24,783 nt of DNA from positions 1 through 24,783 of IMG/VR virus record IMGVR_UViG_3300020192_000079. One strand, given 5' to 3'. Made by a program: the position numbers and the translations under genes. Below the pieces are notes generated by a model that was not told the origin of the DNA, searched no databases, and saw only the letters and a list, made by a program, of their open reading frames with translations. This DNA comes from a virus. Below, piece after piece: positions 1 to 7,527 of the stretch (positions within the stretch are counted from its first letter, which is position 1; each line of letters starts with the position of its first letter).

Positions 1-505
1 GCAGGCAGAGGTTGTTCAGGTAGTAGATCGTCGCGCCGGTGGAGGCGGCCGCGTTCCCCGCGCCGTGGAGTTCCAGTCGCGGCACGTTGCCCGAGATCCA
101 GGGGCAGGTCACGAGCGCCGCGTACCACCCGCCCCCGAGCGCAGAACTGCCGACCACCGTCCCGCCGACGGTGCTGAACGTCGGCACCCCACCCGACCAG
201 GTGGCGAAGACAATCAGCGGATAGATCAGCGTGGTGTTGTCTTTGACGGAGAAGCGCGACTGTGTCGCGGTATCCGCCTTCAGACAGACCACCCAATCCA
301 GGCTCGTGGTCGCAAGCGCGGGGAGCACCTTGAACCGTGACGAGAATCCGGCGACGTCGTTATCGTCGATCTTGTAGGCGGCCGTTCCCCCGAATGGGTC
401 GGTTTGGCCTGCCGTGACCGTCGGCGTCGAGAAGTCAGCCCATGTGCCGGCGTTGATCGCTTCGGCGGTCCCGTAGGCGATCAACGGCAATCCGGGGCTC
501 GCCAT
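1..505 (-). CDS. Distal tail or virion surface protein, N-terminal part (runs off the left edge)
   Basis: The frame is open from an ATG at 505 to the window edge, giving 168 residues beginning MASPGLPLIAYGTAEA. Its ATG overlaps the tape-measure stop by one base (TGATG), so the two are probably translationally coupled. The protein is rich in Gly, Thr, Ser and aromatic residues with alternating hydrophobic stretches, as expected of a beta-sandwich, and has no membrane segment. A gene directly downstream of the tape measure usually encodes a distal tail, baseplate or fibre protein, and the composition would suit a carbohydrate-binding-like fold. The function is inferred from position. I do not recognise the family, and the C-terminus is not visible. 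Confidence 0.6.
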   Translation of the reverse strand, partial: MASPGLPLIAYGTAEAINAGTWADFSTPTVTAGQTDPFGGTAAYKIDDNDVAGFSSRFKVLPALATTSLDWVVCLKADTATQSRFSVKDNTTLIYPLIVFATWSGGVPTFSTVGGTVVGSSALGGGWYAALVTCPWISGNVPRLELHGAGNAAASTGATIYYLNNLCL

Positions 506-2631
506 CAGCGGGTCTCGAAGATGAGGTGACGGCCCTGCGCCTGCCGGGCCACATCGGCGAAGAACTCCTGAAAGCCCGGGTCACTCGCGCGCAGCATCGC
601 GCCCGCCGGGAGGATGACCGTGAGCGTGCTCGCCGCCTTGGCCGCTTCCTGGCTCGCGGTGAAGCGATCCGGTGACAGCGAGCCACCACCGCCGCCGAGC
701 GAGCCGCCACCCCCAGATCCGCCCCGCGCGCCACCGCCGCCGCCGCCGCCTAACGACCCGGCGAACGCCACCAGCGCACCGCCCGCCGCGATCTCCTTCA
801 AGCCGCCCGCGATCATCGCCGGGTTGAAATGGCCGATCCCCTTCGCCACCTGCGCCACACCGGACAGGATGTGGTGCTTGCCTTCCGCCGCCGCCTGCTG
901 CGCGATCGCGTGCTTGATCGCCCGGCTGAGCGCACCGAACACCGTCTGCCCCTGCCCAATCGCCTCGAACATGCGGATGAAGTTGTCCGTCAGCGCCGTC
1001 ACGGTTTCGCCCGCGATACGGCCGAGCGTCTGGTCGGTGTTCTCTAGCAGGGCATTGAACTCCTGCAGGGGGCCGGTGGCCGCGAGGAACGCATTGGCGA
1101 AGTTAGGCGGGCGGTCCGGACCGCCCTGGCCGATCCCGACGCCAGACCCTTGGGTTTCCACCCCTTCGCCGTTACCGGTGAACCCGATCTGCGGCCCCTG
1201 CGTCGCTGCCACTTGCGCGGCGTCGCTCCCCGGCACTGGCGCCGCGAGGATCTGGTTGCCGCGCCCGGTGGTGAGCCCCTCGTTGCGGCCCGCCAGCGCC
1301 TTCTCGATCGCCGCATACTCCGCCAGCGCCTTGGCCCGGTCCGCCACTGAGCGCGTCCCGTCATTCATCACCAGCGTCAGCGCCCGTTCCAGCGTGCTCA
1401 GGCGCGACAGGTCCTCGGCCGTCGCCTGCCGCGCGGTCGCGAGCGTCACCAGCGCGGCGACCTCCTTGCTGACCGCATCATCCAGGACGTTAAACGCCTT
1501 GCCCGGGACGGGGGGCGCTGACTGCGGGGACCGCGTCGGTGTCGGTACCGACAGCTTCCGCCCATGGCTGCGGTTGTAAATGTTCTGCAGTTCCTGATCG
1601 AGTTGCGCCGCCAGCCGGATGTGCTCCGCTTTGGCCTGTTGCACCATCTGATCGCCGACCTGGCGGAGCGCGACCCCGACATCCCCCGCGCCGATCTGCT
1701 GAAGAAAGTCGCCGAACGTCTGCGCCAGCTGCCCGAGCCCGCCCCGCACCCGCTCGACCATCTGCAGCCAGCCGACCGCAATCTCGTCCGACAGTGCCTC
1801 CAGCCCCCCGCCCGCAGTGCGGATAACGTTGATCGTGGCCAGCACCGCGCTGCCGAGCACACTCGCCAGATTGCCAAGCCCGGTCACCAGCGCGCCGATA
1901 CTGTCGGCGTTCCGGGTGATCCACTGTTCCAACTCAATCAACTTCGTGGTGAGGGCGCTCACGGTGCCGCCCGCGCTGTCCGCTCCCAGGATCGCCCGGC
2001 CCAGCGACTCTTTCACTTCGCCCCACTGGTTGCTTAATACGGTCAGCCGGCCGGACAGCGTCGCCGCCTCCCCGGCCGCGAACCCGCTGAACCGATCCCG
2101 CATGAGCTGGATCGCGTCCGCCCCGTCCCGGACAACAATTCCCATCCGCGCGAGGCTGCCGGTGTTCCCCGCCAGCACCTTGCCCACCGCGGTCGCCGCC
2201 GTGCCCAGGTCGATATGCTTGGCCGCCGCGAGGTCTGCCGCGAGCTGCAGCGCGTTCATGGACCCGCTGACGTTCCCGGAGATCGTTATGAGGGTCGTCA
2301 GCGCCGCGCTCAGGTCGTCATCGGTATAGGTCGAGAGCCGCCGCACGCCGGCAATCGTCGCGTCGAGCAGCGGCTTGAGCCCGGCGTAGGATCCGCCGAG
2401 GTTGCTGATGGATTGGGCCAGTTGCTGGTTGGCGACCTCGGCCTTGTTCGCTTCCTCAATGCTCGACTTGAAAAACGCGCCGAGCGCCACCGCGCCTAAC
2501 GTGGCGCCGAGGCCGACAAAGGCCGACTTGACCCGATCGCCAAACGAGACCACGCTCTCCCGCATCGTCCGCAGGCGGGAGCTGAAATCGTCTTTCGCGG
2601 TCAGTATAACTTCGAGCTTCTTGCTGGCCAT
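505..2631 (-). CDS. Tail tape measure protein
   Basis: This 708-residue protein is the longest in the tail block and follows the G/GT chaperone genes, the standard place for the tape measure that sets siphovirus tail length. It starts MASKKLEVILTAKDDFSS, a typical opening for this family, followed by alanine-rich helical sequence (about residues 20-330). A hydrophobic region with a GALVTGLGNLASVLGSAVLA stretch lies near residue 245. A Gly/Ser-rich linker sits near residues 630-655, before a short C-terminal domain ending LIFETR. At roughly 0.15 nm per residue it would imply a tail near 105 nm. Its start lies 3 bp after the GT stop, with a weak ribosome site. No lysozyme or peptidase motif was noticed. 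Confidence 0.9.
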   Translation of the reverse strand: MASKKLEVILTAKDDFSSRLRTMRESVVSFGDRVKSAFVGLGATLGAVALGAFFKSSIEEANKAEVANQQLAQSISNLGGSYAGLKPLLDATIAGVRRLSTYTDDDLSAALTTLITISGNVSGSMNALQLAADLAAAKHIDLGTAATAVGKVLAGNTGSLARMGIVVRDGADAIQLMRDRFSGFAAGEAATLSGRLTVLSNQWGEVKESLGRAILGADSAGGTVSALTTKLIELEQWITRNADSIGALVTGLGNLASVLGSAVLATINVIRTAGGGLEALSDEIAVGWLQMVERVRGGLGQLAQTFGDFLQQIGAGDVGVALRQVGDQMVQQAKAEHIRLAAQLDQELQNIYNRSHGRKLSVPTPTRSPQSAPPVPGKAFNVLDDAVSKEVAALVTLATARQATAEDLSRLSTLERALTLVMNDGTRSVADRAKALAEYAAIEKALAGRNEGLTTGRGNQILAAPVPGSDAAQVAATQGPQIGFTGNGEGVETQGSGVGIGQGGPDRPPNFANAFLAATGPLQEFNALLENTDQTLGRIAGETVTALTDNFIRMFEAIGQGQTVFGALSRAIKHAIAQQAAAEGKHHILSGVAQVAKGIGHFNPAMIAGGLKEIAAGGALVAFAGSLGGGGGGGARGGSGGGGSLGGGGGSLSPDRFTASQEAAKAASTLTVILPAGAMLRASDPGFQEFFADVARQAQGRHLIFETR

Positions 2632-2634
2632 CTC

Positions 2635-3302
2635 TTACCCCGGATAGGCTTCGCGCAGCGCCTCGCTCCGCATCGTGCTCGCCACCTGCTCCTGCGCCCA
2701 GACCATCGCGATCGCCGCCGCCATGTTCAGCCGGTCCATCGCCCGCAGCGCGGTCAGTGTCGCCGCGTAGCAGGCGAATACCCGCACCGGGATGAATCCG
2801 TCACCCGTCTCCCAGCGCGCCGGGCAGTGGTAGAGCCCCGGAAATGCGTGCTCCACCATGGCCCGCATCAGCCAGGGGGTGAGCTGACCGCCTCCGACGT
2901 GCTGTCCGGCGCGGGCGTCGATGCGCTCGCGTCCGCCGAGGAATCGCTCGCGGGCCTCGTCGGCGATGGTCCGGGCGACCGGGGCGCGCGGCCGGTCGCC
3001 TGGCAGACGAAAAAATCCGACAGCACCCGCTCCCGCACCGGCGGTGGCAACTGGTGGATCAGGCGGACGGGGTCGCCCTGCCAGCGGAACGGCAGGCGGT
3101 AGGGGAACGCGGCCCGCAGCACGGTGATCAGCGCCGCCTCCTGCGCCGCCTCCGGCAGCGTGCCCGCCGTGGCCGCCTCGACCGCGAGCTGGAACGTCCG
3201 CCACGCGGGGTGGCTGATGGGCCGGGCGACATACGCCCGGCCGCTCAGCGTGACCGTGAACGGTTCGAGCGCCGCCCGTTCCGCGTCGGCGTCGATATGC
3301 AT
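2635..3302 (-). CDS. Tail assembly chaperone GT fusion made by -1 frameshift
   Basis: Translation from the ATG at 3302 that slips back one base at the heptamer 3015-3009 leaves the short G-like frame after 98 codons. It continues in the overlapping frame for 124 more codons to the TAA at 2635, giving about 222 residues. The second frame is clearly coding after the slip (WLMRAMVEHAFPGLYHCPAR, then an Ala-rich helix ending SEALREAYPG) but has no convincing start of its own. In lambda and most siphoviruses the G and GT forms bind and chaperone the tape measure, and the G:GT ratio matters. The next gene is the tape measure, as expected. Confidence 0.82.
2868..3302 (-). CDS. Tail assembly chaperone G-like (unshifted form)
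   Basis: This is the unshifted product of the chaperone gene: 144 residues starting MHIDADAERAALEPFTVTLS and ending in a low-complexity Ser/Pro/Ala tail (SPGPSPTRPASDSSADAS...SPPG). The ordered part (residues 1-98) ends where the slippery heptamer lies. Everything after it looks like filler, which suggests that the useful C-terminal domain is the one reached by frameshifting. The ATG overlaps the tail-tube stop as TGATG. A longer in-frame extension upstream to 3437 is a shadow of the tail-tube gene and was not used. The family is recognised by position and by the frameshift architecture. Confidence 0.82.
   Translation of the reverse strand: MHIDADAERAALEPFTVTLSGRAYVARPISHPAWRTFQLAVEAATAGTLPEAAQEAALITVLRAAFPYRLPFRWQGDPVRLIHQLPPPVRERVLSDFFVCQATGRAPRSPGPSPTRPASDSSADASASTPAPDSTSEAVSSPPG
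3009..3015 (-). other. Programmed -1 ribosomal frameshift heptamer T TTT TTC
   Basis: On the minus strand the codons of the G-like frame read GAT TTT TTC, so the heptamer T-TTT-TTC is exactly in phase for simultaneous -1 slippage (TTT,TTC re-paired as TTT,TTT). The -1 frame then continues without a stop to 2635 and carries the conserved-looking second domain. GC-rich sequence follows and could form a stimulatory structure, but I did not fold it. Confidence 0.8.
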
Positions 3303-4312
3303 CAGTCGTTCGCGATGCTGATGTCGTCGTTGGAACCGGGCGTGCTGTTGTGGATCGAGCAGGTCACGTCCCAGAGCGGGACCGGACCATCCGCGCTTTT
3401 CTTGGCCTCGATCACCTGGCACTGCGGGAGCGTCCACTTCGTTCGATTGTACTGTGTGCCCCCCACCTGGAACGACACCGCGAACGCGGTGCCCGCCGTC
3501 CGGAGCGTGCGAGGATTGAACGTCGCGAATAGGCTCGCCTCCATCGTGAAGATGAGGACGGGTTTCCGCTCGCCCGGCTGAAAGCCCGCATGCGCCCCCG
3601 CCGCGTTCTGGTCAGGGTAGCGCTCCTGGATCATGCGGTTTCCCTTGACGTTGACCTTCCGGATCACCAGCGAGGACACCCCATTGACCACCATCACGAG
3701 CGGCGACGCGACCGGGGGGACGGGCGTCGCGGCATAGGTGATGCCGCTCCCGTAGGCGACCTCGGTCGGTTCGGCGTTGACGCGCCCACTGATCTGAAAC
3801 GTCCAGATCGCCGGCTTGCCATCCGACGCCTCGTACTCCCAGTCCGCATAGATCATGTTCAGCGGGTACTTCACCCAGGTCGCCGCGGTCGTGACCTCGT
3901 CGTAGAGGTCCATCGACAGTGTCGTGGGAGCGGCGGTGAAGGGCGTAGGCGTATAGGTGATTTTCTCCGCGCCGCCACCGCCGCTGAACACCGCATCAAA
4001 ACCCGCCGCCCGGCGGAGGAAGTGCGAATCTTTCGGGAACGCGGCGGCCGAATACGCCACGCCAAGTCCGCGATCCTCGATCTTGATCGGCAATCCCTTG
4101 ACGGTCCGCCCCTGCGGCGCCACGCGGATCTGTTGGCCGGCGCTACCGGGCATAACGGGGCGCTCGCCATCGAATCCGTAGCTCTCATCGAAGACCGGCA
4201 GCTCGGCGACCTGCACGCCATCGGTCGCGATCGCCGGGGCGGTATAGGTGCCGGCTGTCGTCTCCACTTTGTTGGTCGCACCGTAGAGGACGAGACTTTT
4301 CGGGCTAGACAT
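3302..4312 (-). CDS. Major tail tube protein
   Basis: This 336-residue protein starts MSSPKSLVLYGATNKVETTA and lies just upstream of the chaperone genes, the usual position of the siphovirus tail tube subunit. The sequence is beta-rich with repeated Thr/Val/Ala strands and no membrane segment. A segment near residues 200-225 (PVASPLVMVVNGVSSLVIRK) looks like the core of a tube-fold beta sandwich. A GGAG motif lies just before the ATG at 4312. Its TGA overlaps the ATG of the chaperone gene. It is longer than lambda gpV (about 246 aa). A minor tail protein with a related fold remains possible; order makes the tube the best reading. Confidence 0.72.
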   Translation of the reverse strand: MSSPKSLVLYGATNKVETTAGTYTAPAIATDGVQVAELPVFDESYGFDGERPVMPGSAGQQIRVAPQGRTVKGLPIKIEDRGLGVAYSAAAFPKDSHFLRRAAGFDAVFSGGGGAEKITYTPTPFTAAPTTLSMDLYDEVTTAATWVKYPLNMIYADWEYEASDGKPAIWTFQISGRVNAEPTEVAYGSGITYAATPVPPVASPLVMVVNGVSSLVIRKVNVKGNRMIQERYPDQNAAGAHAGFQPGERKPVLIFTMEASLFATFNPRTLRTAGTAFAVSFQVGGTQYNRTKWTLPQCQVIEAKKSADGPVPLWDVTCSIHNSTPGSNDDISIAND

Positions 4313-4315
4313 GCG

Positions 4316-4471
4316 TTACTCCTTGGCCGGCGCGGCCGGCGGGACAGGATGTCGGCGCGGCGGCGCGGCGTGGGCGGTGACGAATGCATCGACCGCCTCC
4401 GGGCCATCCGCTTCCACGGTCACGGGAATTTCCACGCGCCGGCCATCGGGGTAATCGACGAACTGGCCCAT
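4316..4471 (-). CDS. Small uncharacterised tail-region protein
   Basis: This is a 51-residue protein starting MGQFVDYPDGRRVEIPVTVE and ending in a Pro/Ala-rich tail. Two ATGs lie in tandem (4474 and 4471). The second was chosen because GAGGT then sits 5 bases upstream; the first would leave only 2. Longer in-frame extensions run back into the preceding gene and look non-coding. It stops 3 bp before the tail tube start. Its position between tail terminator and tail tube genes suggests a tail accessory role, but I do not recognise the family. Confidence 0.5.
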   Translation of the reverse strand: MGQFVDYPDGRRVEIPVTVEADGPEAVDAFVTAHAAPPRRHPVPPAAPAKE

Positions 4472-4485
4472 CATCCACCTCGGAG

Positions 4486-5010
4486 TTAGGGGGCGAGATC
4501 CCGCACGCGAAACGCGAGCAGCATCCCCCCGGTCATCACATTGTCGCCGATCGGATCCCACAGCGGCGCGATGTCGGCTGCCTCACCAAACCACACGACC
4601 ACGCTGTTCATCGTCCGGGCGGTGTCGACCCCGTTCAGCCACGCGGTGATGCACCGTTCGACCGCGCGAAACGTGTAGTAGGCGTCGCGCGCGCCCGCCT
4701 TACTGTCTTTCTGTCGCGCCGCGTAGCGGATCAGCAGATGCACCGTGCCGTCCCGAACGCCCTGATGCTGATGCGCGTCGAGCCGGTTGCCGGCGTCATG
4801 CAGACCGACCAGCAGGCAGGGGAACTGCGCGTCCAATTCCGGCAACTGCCCCCGCGCCGCGCTACTGTTCCGCGTCTCGTCGGTAATGAGTCCCAGCGTT
4901 GGCGGGATGGGGTCACCGGCGTCGAGCGGCACCGCCGCGAGCCGGGCATTCACGCCCGTCGTGCCATCCGTCAGAGCGTTAGTCAGGACCCGGATCGCCT
5001 CCAGCCTCAC
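4486..5010 (-). CDS. Putative tail terminator / tail completion protein
   Basis: This 174-residue protein starts at GTG 5010 (MRLEAIRVLTNALTDGTTGV), which overlaps the TGA of the gene before it as GTGA. The pattern of an N-terminal helix that counts loci, a central beta region (TVHLLIRYAARQ) and a helix with AYYTFRAVERCITAWL resembles small proteins that cap the tail end (lambda gpU-like, HK97 gp10-like). Its place between the head-tail joining genes and the tail tube gene supports this. The assignment rests on gene order and general fold impression rather than a diagnostic motif. Confidence 0.5.
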   Translation of the reverse strand: MRLEAIRVLTNALTDGTTGVNARLAAVPLDAGDPIPPTLGLITDETRNSSAARGQLPELDAQFPCLLVGLHDAGNRLDAHQHQGVRDGTVHLLIRYAARQKDSKAGARDAYYTFRAVERCITAWLNGVDTARTMNSVVVWFGEAADIAPLWDPIGDNVMTGGMLLAFRVRDLAP

Positions 5011-5345
5011 GCGGCCACCAGCGCCACGCGCAGCATGCCCGGATTGCCCGGATCGGCCAACACCTCGCGCACCAGGTAGCTGGTATCGGCCTGTCCTTTC
5101 GCCGCCTGCCAGCGCAGGATGACGGGCGCATCGCGGGCGGGCTGCGTGATCGCCCCGGCCCGATACCGCACCGCCGTGTCGAGCATCTGCGCGCTCTCGC
5201 GCAGGTAGTCCAGCGCCACCGTTTCCGCGTCATCGAAAAACGCCTGACATGATTCCGTCCCCGACACCAGTGTGACGACATCACCCTCGCAGGTCATGCC
5301 CTTGGCTATGTCGGCCATCATGGCGTCGAGCACCGGATCGTTCAT
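5007..5345 (-). CDS. Putative head-tail joining protein
   Basis: This is a 112-residue protein starting MNDPVLDAMMADIAKGMTCE and ending LRVALVAA. It has the size and position of the lambda FII or HK97 gp9-like head-tail stoppers, between the capsid and tail terminator genes. A helical N-terminus is followed by beta-prone sequence (GDVVTLVSGTES, DAPVILRW). The ATG at 5345 overlaps the TGA of the tiny upstream frame (ATGA), and its own stop overlaps the next GTG. The identity is inferred from gene order; no catalytic or metal motif is visible. Confidence 0.5.
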   Translation of the reverse strand: MNDPVLDAMMADIAKGMTCEGDVVTLVSGTESCQAFFDDAETVALDYLRESAQMLDTAVRYRAGAITQPARDAPVILRWQAAKGQADTSYLVREVLADPGNPGMLRVALVAA

Positions 5346-5404
5346 CCGCCATGCACCATCGCCAGCAGCGGCGTCACGTCCGTCATCACATCAACGTTAG
5401 CCAT
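5342..5404 (-). CDS. Tiny frame between capsid-region and head-tail genes (20 aa)
   Basis: An ATG at 5404 follows a GGGGGA ribosome site with 2-3 bases between. It encodes MANVDVMTDVTPLLAMVHGG, ending in a TGA that overlaps the start codon of the next gene as ATGA. The good ribosome site and the exact overlap suggest either a real micro-protein or a coupling leader that delivers ribosomes to the head-tail gene, which lacks a strong site of its own. No family is recognised. Confidence 0.4.
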   Translation of the reverse strand: MANVDVMTDVTPLLAMVHGG

Positions 5405-5422
5405 AGTCCCCCCGTTATCGTG

Positions 5423-5629
5423 TTACCGTGACCGCCTGACCAGCGGGTCCCGCGTCTCCACCACGTCCGGTGGGGTCGGCAGCGGGGCCTCCCGCTCCTC
5501 CCCGGCACGCCGGGCACGCCCATCGAACAGCAGGGCGTACCCGAACGCATCGGGCACCTCGTGTGTCTCGCCAGGCTGGGCCACTGCGTCGCCGCCGAGC
5601 CCAACCCCGCGCAGGAACGTGAGGCGCAT
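5423..5629 (-). CDS. Small head-region protein, possible connector accessory
   Basis: This 68-residue protein starts MRLTFLRGVGLGGDAVAQPG. Its ATG at 5629 overlaps the capsid stop (TGATG), favouring coupling. The pattern of a short beta strand, a glycine turn, then HEVPDAFGYALLFDGRARRA resembles the small proteins found just after capsid genes in many siphoviruses. Those typically have a short strand and a helix with a conserved A.AL...G.A ending. The C-terminus is charged and Pro-rich. The function is unknown; a role near the portal or connector is a guess from position. Confidence 0.5.
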   Translation of the reverse strand: MRLTFLRGVGLGGDAVAQPGETHEVPDAFGYALLFDGRARRAGEEREAPLPTPPDVVETRDPLVRRSR

Positions 5630-6951
5630 CAGACCGGCCGCGCGTCCTTCATGATGCTAAACGCGGTCGGATAGAGCAGGGCAACATCCACCATCTGAAT
5701 CGAGCTGAGCTTCACCTGTGACGGCCCGAGGCTGTACGGGTCCACCACCAACTGCATACTCGCCCACTCCCCGAGCACGGACTGGCTGAAATCGCCGCCG
5801 TAGATGTAGGACACGTCGGTCGACGAGCCCTTGGTGAGCGCGCTCGGCACGGCGCCCGACATGTAGCTCGGCATCCCGAGGATGCCGTTATCGCCTCGCC
5901 GGGTATCCCACAGCGGGGTATCCGTCGAGGTGAATCGCTGCGTCTGGACCAGCTTCGCCATGATGAGCGGATGCGTGATGTAGGAGAAATTGTCGGCCGG
6001 CACGTTAGCCGACGTCACATCCGAGAAGATCGCCATCAGATGCGCCAGCGTGGCCGCGAGTCCGTTGGTCCCGCCGACGGCGGACGCGCCGGTCCCGGCC
6101 GCGACCGAGATGCCGGTCGGCTGACCGGACGCGCCGGTGCCGGCGAGGACCGCCTTTTCCACCGCGACCGCGTGATTCTGCGCGATCTCGTTGCGGATCA
6201 GCGGTTCGAACGCCTCCTCGGACTGCTCGATCATTTTCCGGGACGCGATCAGCGAGTCCTGGTAGATTTTCGGCTGCAGTGTGATCGTGGTCAGCGCCCA
6301 CGCCGAGTTGGCCTGGTTGGTTATTTCCGTCGCCTGCCAGCTGCCGGTGGACCCCGAGGTCTTGCGGACCCACTGGAAATCGCTGCGGAGGCCGGGCAGG
6401 TACTGCGTGCCCGCCTTGAGCGTGACCAGCCGCTCGCGGAACAGGTCGATGAACCCGGCGTAGTCCGTGAATTTCAGGAACCCGCCAGCCGAGTTCGTCG
6501 CTACCGTGAGCTCGTTCGCGCGCTTGGCATGCGCCGCGCCGGCGAACGCCGAGGCCTGCACCTGCCACGGCAGGAACACGCCGGCCGTCTCGCGGCCGTA
6601 TGCCTTGGACAGATCGCGCGACACCTCCGACTCGAAGCCCGCGCTCTTGGGATCCAGCAGCCCCTTCAGCGCGCGGGTGATCGAGTACCGCTGGAACTCC
6701 TTGGCCGACAGCTCCGGCCCCTTGGGGCCGACGGGGGACGCCCCATTGTGGCGCTTGGCCACTTCGTCGTACAGCTCGATCCGCGCCTCGGAGACGCTGG
6801 TGCCCTTGCGGAGCCAGTCGCTCATGCGGCTCTGCGCGAACGGGCGCAGGGTGGGATCGGGCAGACCCGTGCCCGCCAGGGCCTCGAGGTCTGCGACGCG
6901 GGTGTCGGCGGCGGGCGGAGCGCCCGCAGCCGGGATAGTCACTTCACTCAT
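5629..6951 (-). CDS. Major capsid protein from an internal start (nested in the protease fusion)
   Basis: Codon 193 of the fusion frame is an ATG at 6951 preceded by a near-perfect GGAGGT (6961-6956) with a 4-base gap. This is a strong, apparently purposeful ribosome site inside a long coding frame. Initiation here gives a 440-residue protein (MSEVTIPAAGAPPAADTRVA...), a normal length for a HK97-fold capsid subunit with an N-terminal scaffolding (delta) domain. The charged region at about residues 25-100 is followed by the capsid fold. Making full-length protease fusion plus excess capsid subunit from one gene resembles lambda C/Nu3 nesting. The internal start is inferred from the ribosome site. 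Confidence 0.7.
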   Translation of the reverse strand: MSEVTIPAAGAPPAADTRVADLEALAGTGLPDPTLRPFAQSRMSDWLRKGTSVSEARIELYDEVAKRHNGASPVGPKGPELSAKEFQRYSITRALKGLLDPKSAGFESEVSRDLSKAYGRETAGVFLPWQVQASAFAGAAHAKRANELTVATNSAGGFLKFTDYAGFIDLFRERLVTLKAGTQYLPGLRSDFQWVRKTSGSTGSWQATEITNQANSAWALTTITLQPKIYQDSLIASRKMIEQSEEAFEPLIRNEIAQNHAVAVEKAVLAGTGASGQPTGISVAAGTGASAVGGTNGLAATLAHLMAIFSDVTSANVPADNFSYITHPLIMAKLVQTQRFTSTDTPLWDTRRGDNGILGMPSYMSGAVPSALTKGSSTDVSYIYGGDFSQSVLGEWASMQLVVDPYSLGPSQVKLSSIQMVDVALLYPTAFSIMKDARPV

Positions 6952-7527
6952 ACGAACCTCCGGTTTGACGCGCTCGATGATCCCGCTCGGAGTCGCCGCG
7001 TCGTCCGCGCTCCGCCCTACGCCGACCGTCACATCCGCCGGGATCGCGACTAACGACCCCTCCAGCGGCATCCAGCGCGTCGCCCGATAGATCGGGTTGG
7101 CCTGGTTTGTTTCGTCTACCGTCCACTCCGTGATCTGATACCCGATGCTGACGCCGGTGCGGATGCCGTCCTCGACGTCCGCTTTCACCGTCTGCGCCTC
7201 AGCGCTCCGGCTCCACCGCACCGTGCCGCGCAGCTTCCGGTCACCGCCGATCACGAGATCCTCGATGATGCCGACCTGCGCGCACGGGTCGTGATCCATC
7301 AGCAGCGCCAGTCCGGGCGTCGCGCGGGTCAGGTCCACCGCGCCCGCGTCGTGACTCAGAATCTCCGTGCCGAAATACCGCGCGATCGGCTCCTCACTGG
7401 AGAGCGCGAGGACGATCGCGCCCGCCGTGCCGTCAGGCGGCGATGCGCGCTCGAGCTGCGCCGTTCGCCGCTGCGGCGTCAACGGCGGCGCTGACGGCTT
7501 CACTAACCTGGGTGTTAACTCCGACAT
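5629..7527 (-). CDS. Prohead protease - major capsid protein fusion frame
   Basis: One 632-codon frame covers two head functions. Residues about 37-190 match a HK97-type prohead serine protease: LLMDHD (His79), TGVSIGY (Ser127) and LEGSLVAIPAD (about 155-165) sit where the catalytic His, Ser and nearby acidic residue are expected. From about residue 230 the sequence is a HK97-fold major capsid protein (ITNQANSAWALTTITLQPKI, then NEIAQNHAVAVEKAVLAGTG and GILGMPSYMSGAVP). The ATG at 7527 has a GAGGTGA site 7 bases upstream and lies 95 bp inside the portal gene. The protease normally matures the capsid by trimming the scaffold or delta region. Confidence 0.85.
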   Translation of the reverse strand: MSELTPRLVKPSAPPLTPQRRTAQLERASPPDGTAGAIVLALSSEEPIARYFGTEILSHDAGAVDLTRATPGLALLMDHDPCAQVGIIEDLVIGGDRKLRGTVRWSRSAEAQTVKADVEDGIRTGVSIGYQITEWTVDETNQANPIYRATRWMPLEGSLVAIPADVTVGVGRSADDAATPSGIIERVKPEVRMSEVTIPAAGAPPAADTRVADLEALAGTGLPDPTLRPFAQSRMSDWLRKGTSVSEARIELYDEVAKRHNGASPVGPKGPELSAKEFQRYSITRALKGLLDPKSAGFESEVSRDLSKAYGRETAGVFLPWQVQASAFAGAAHAKRANELTVATNSAGGFLKFTDYAGFIDLFRERLVTLKAGTQYLPGLRSDFQWVRKTSGSTGSWQATEITNQANSAWALTTITLQPKIYQDSLIASRKMIEQSEEAFEPLIRNEIAQNHAVAVEKAVLAGTGASGQPTGISVAAGTGASAVGGTNGLAATLAHLMAIFSDVTSANVPADNFSYITHPLIMAKLVQTQRFTSTDTPLWDTRRGDNGILGMPSYMSGAVPSALTKGSSTDVSYIYGGDFSQSVLGEWASMQLVVDPYSLGPSQVKLSSIQMVDVALLYPTAFSIMKDARPV

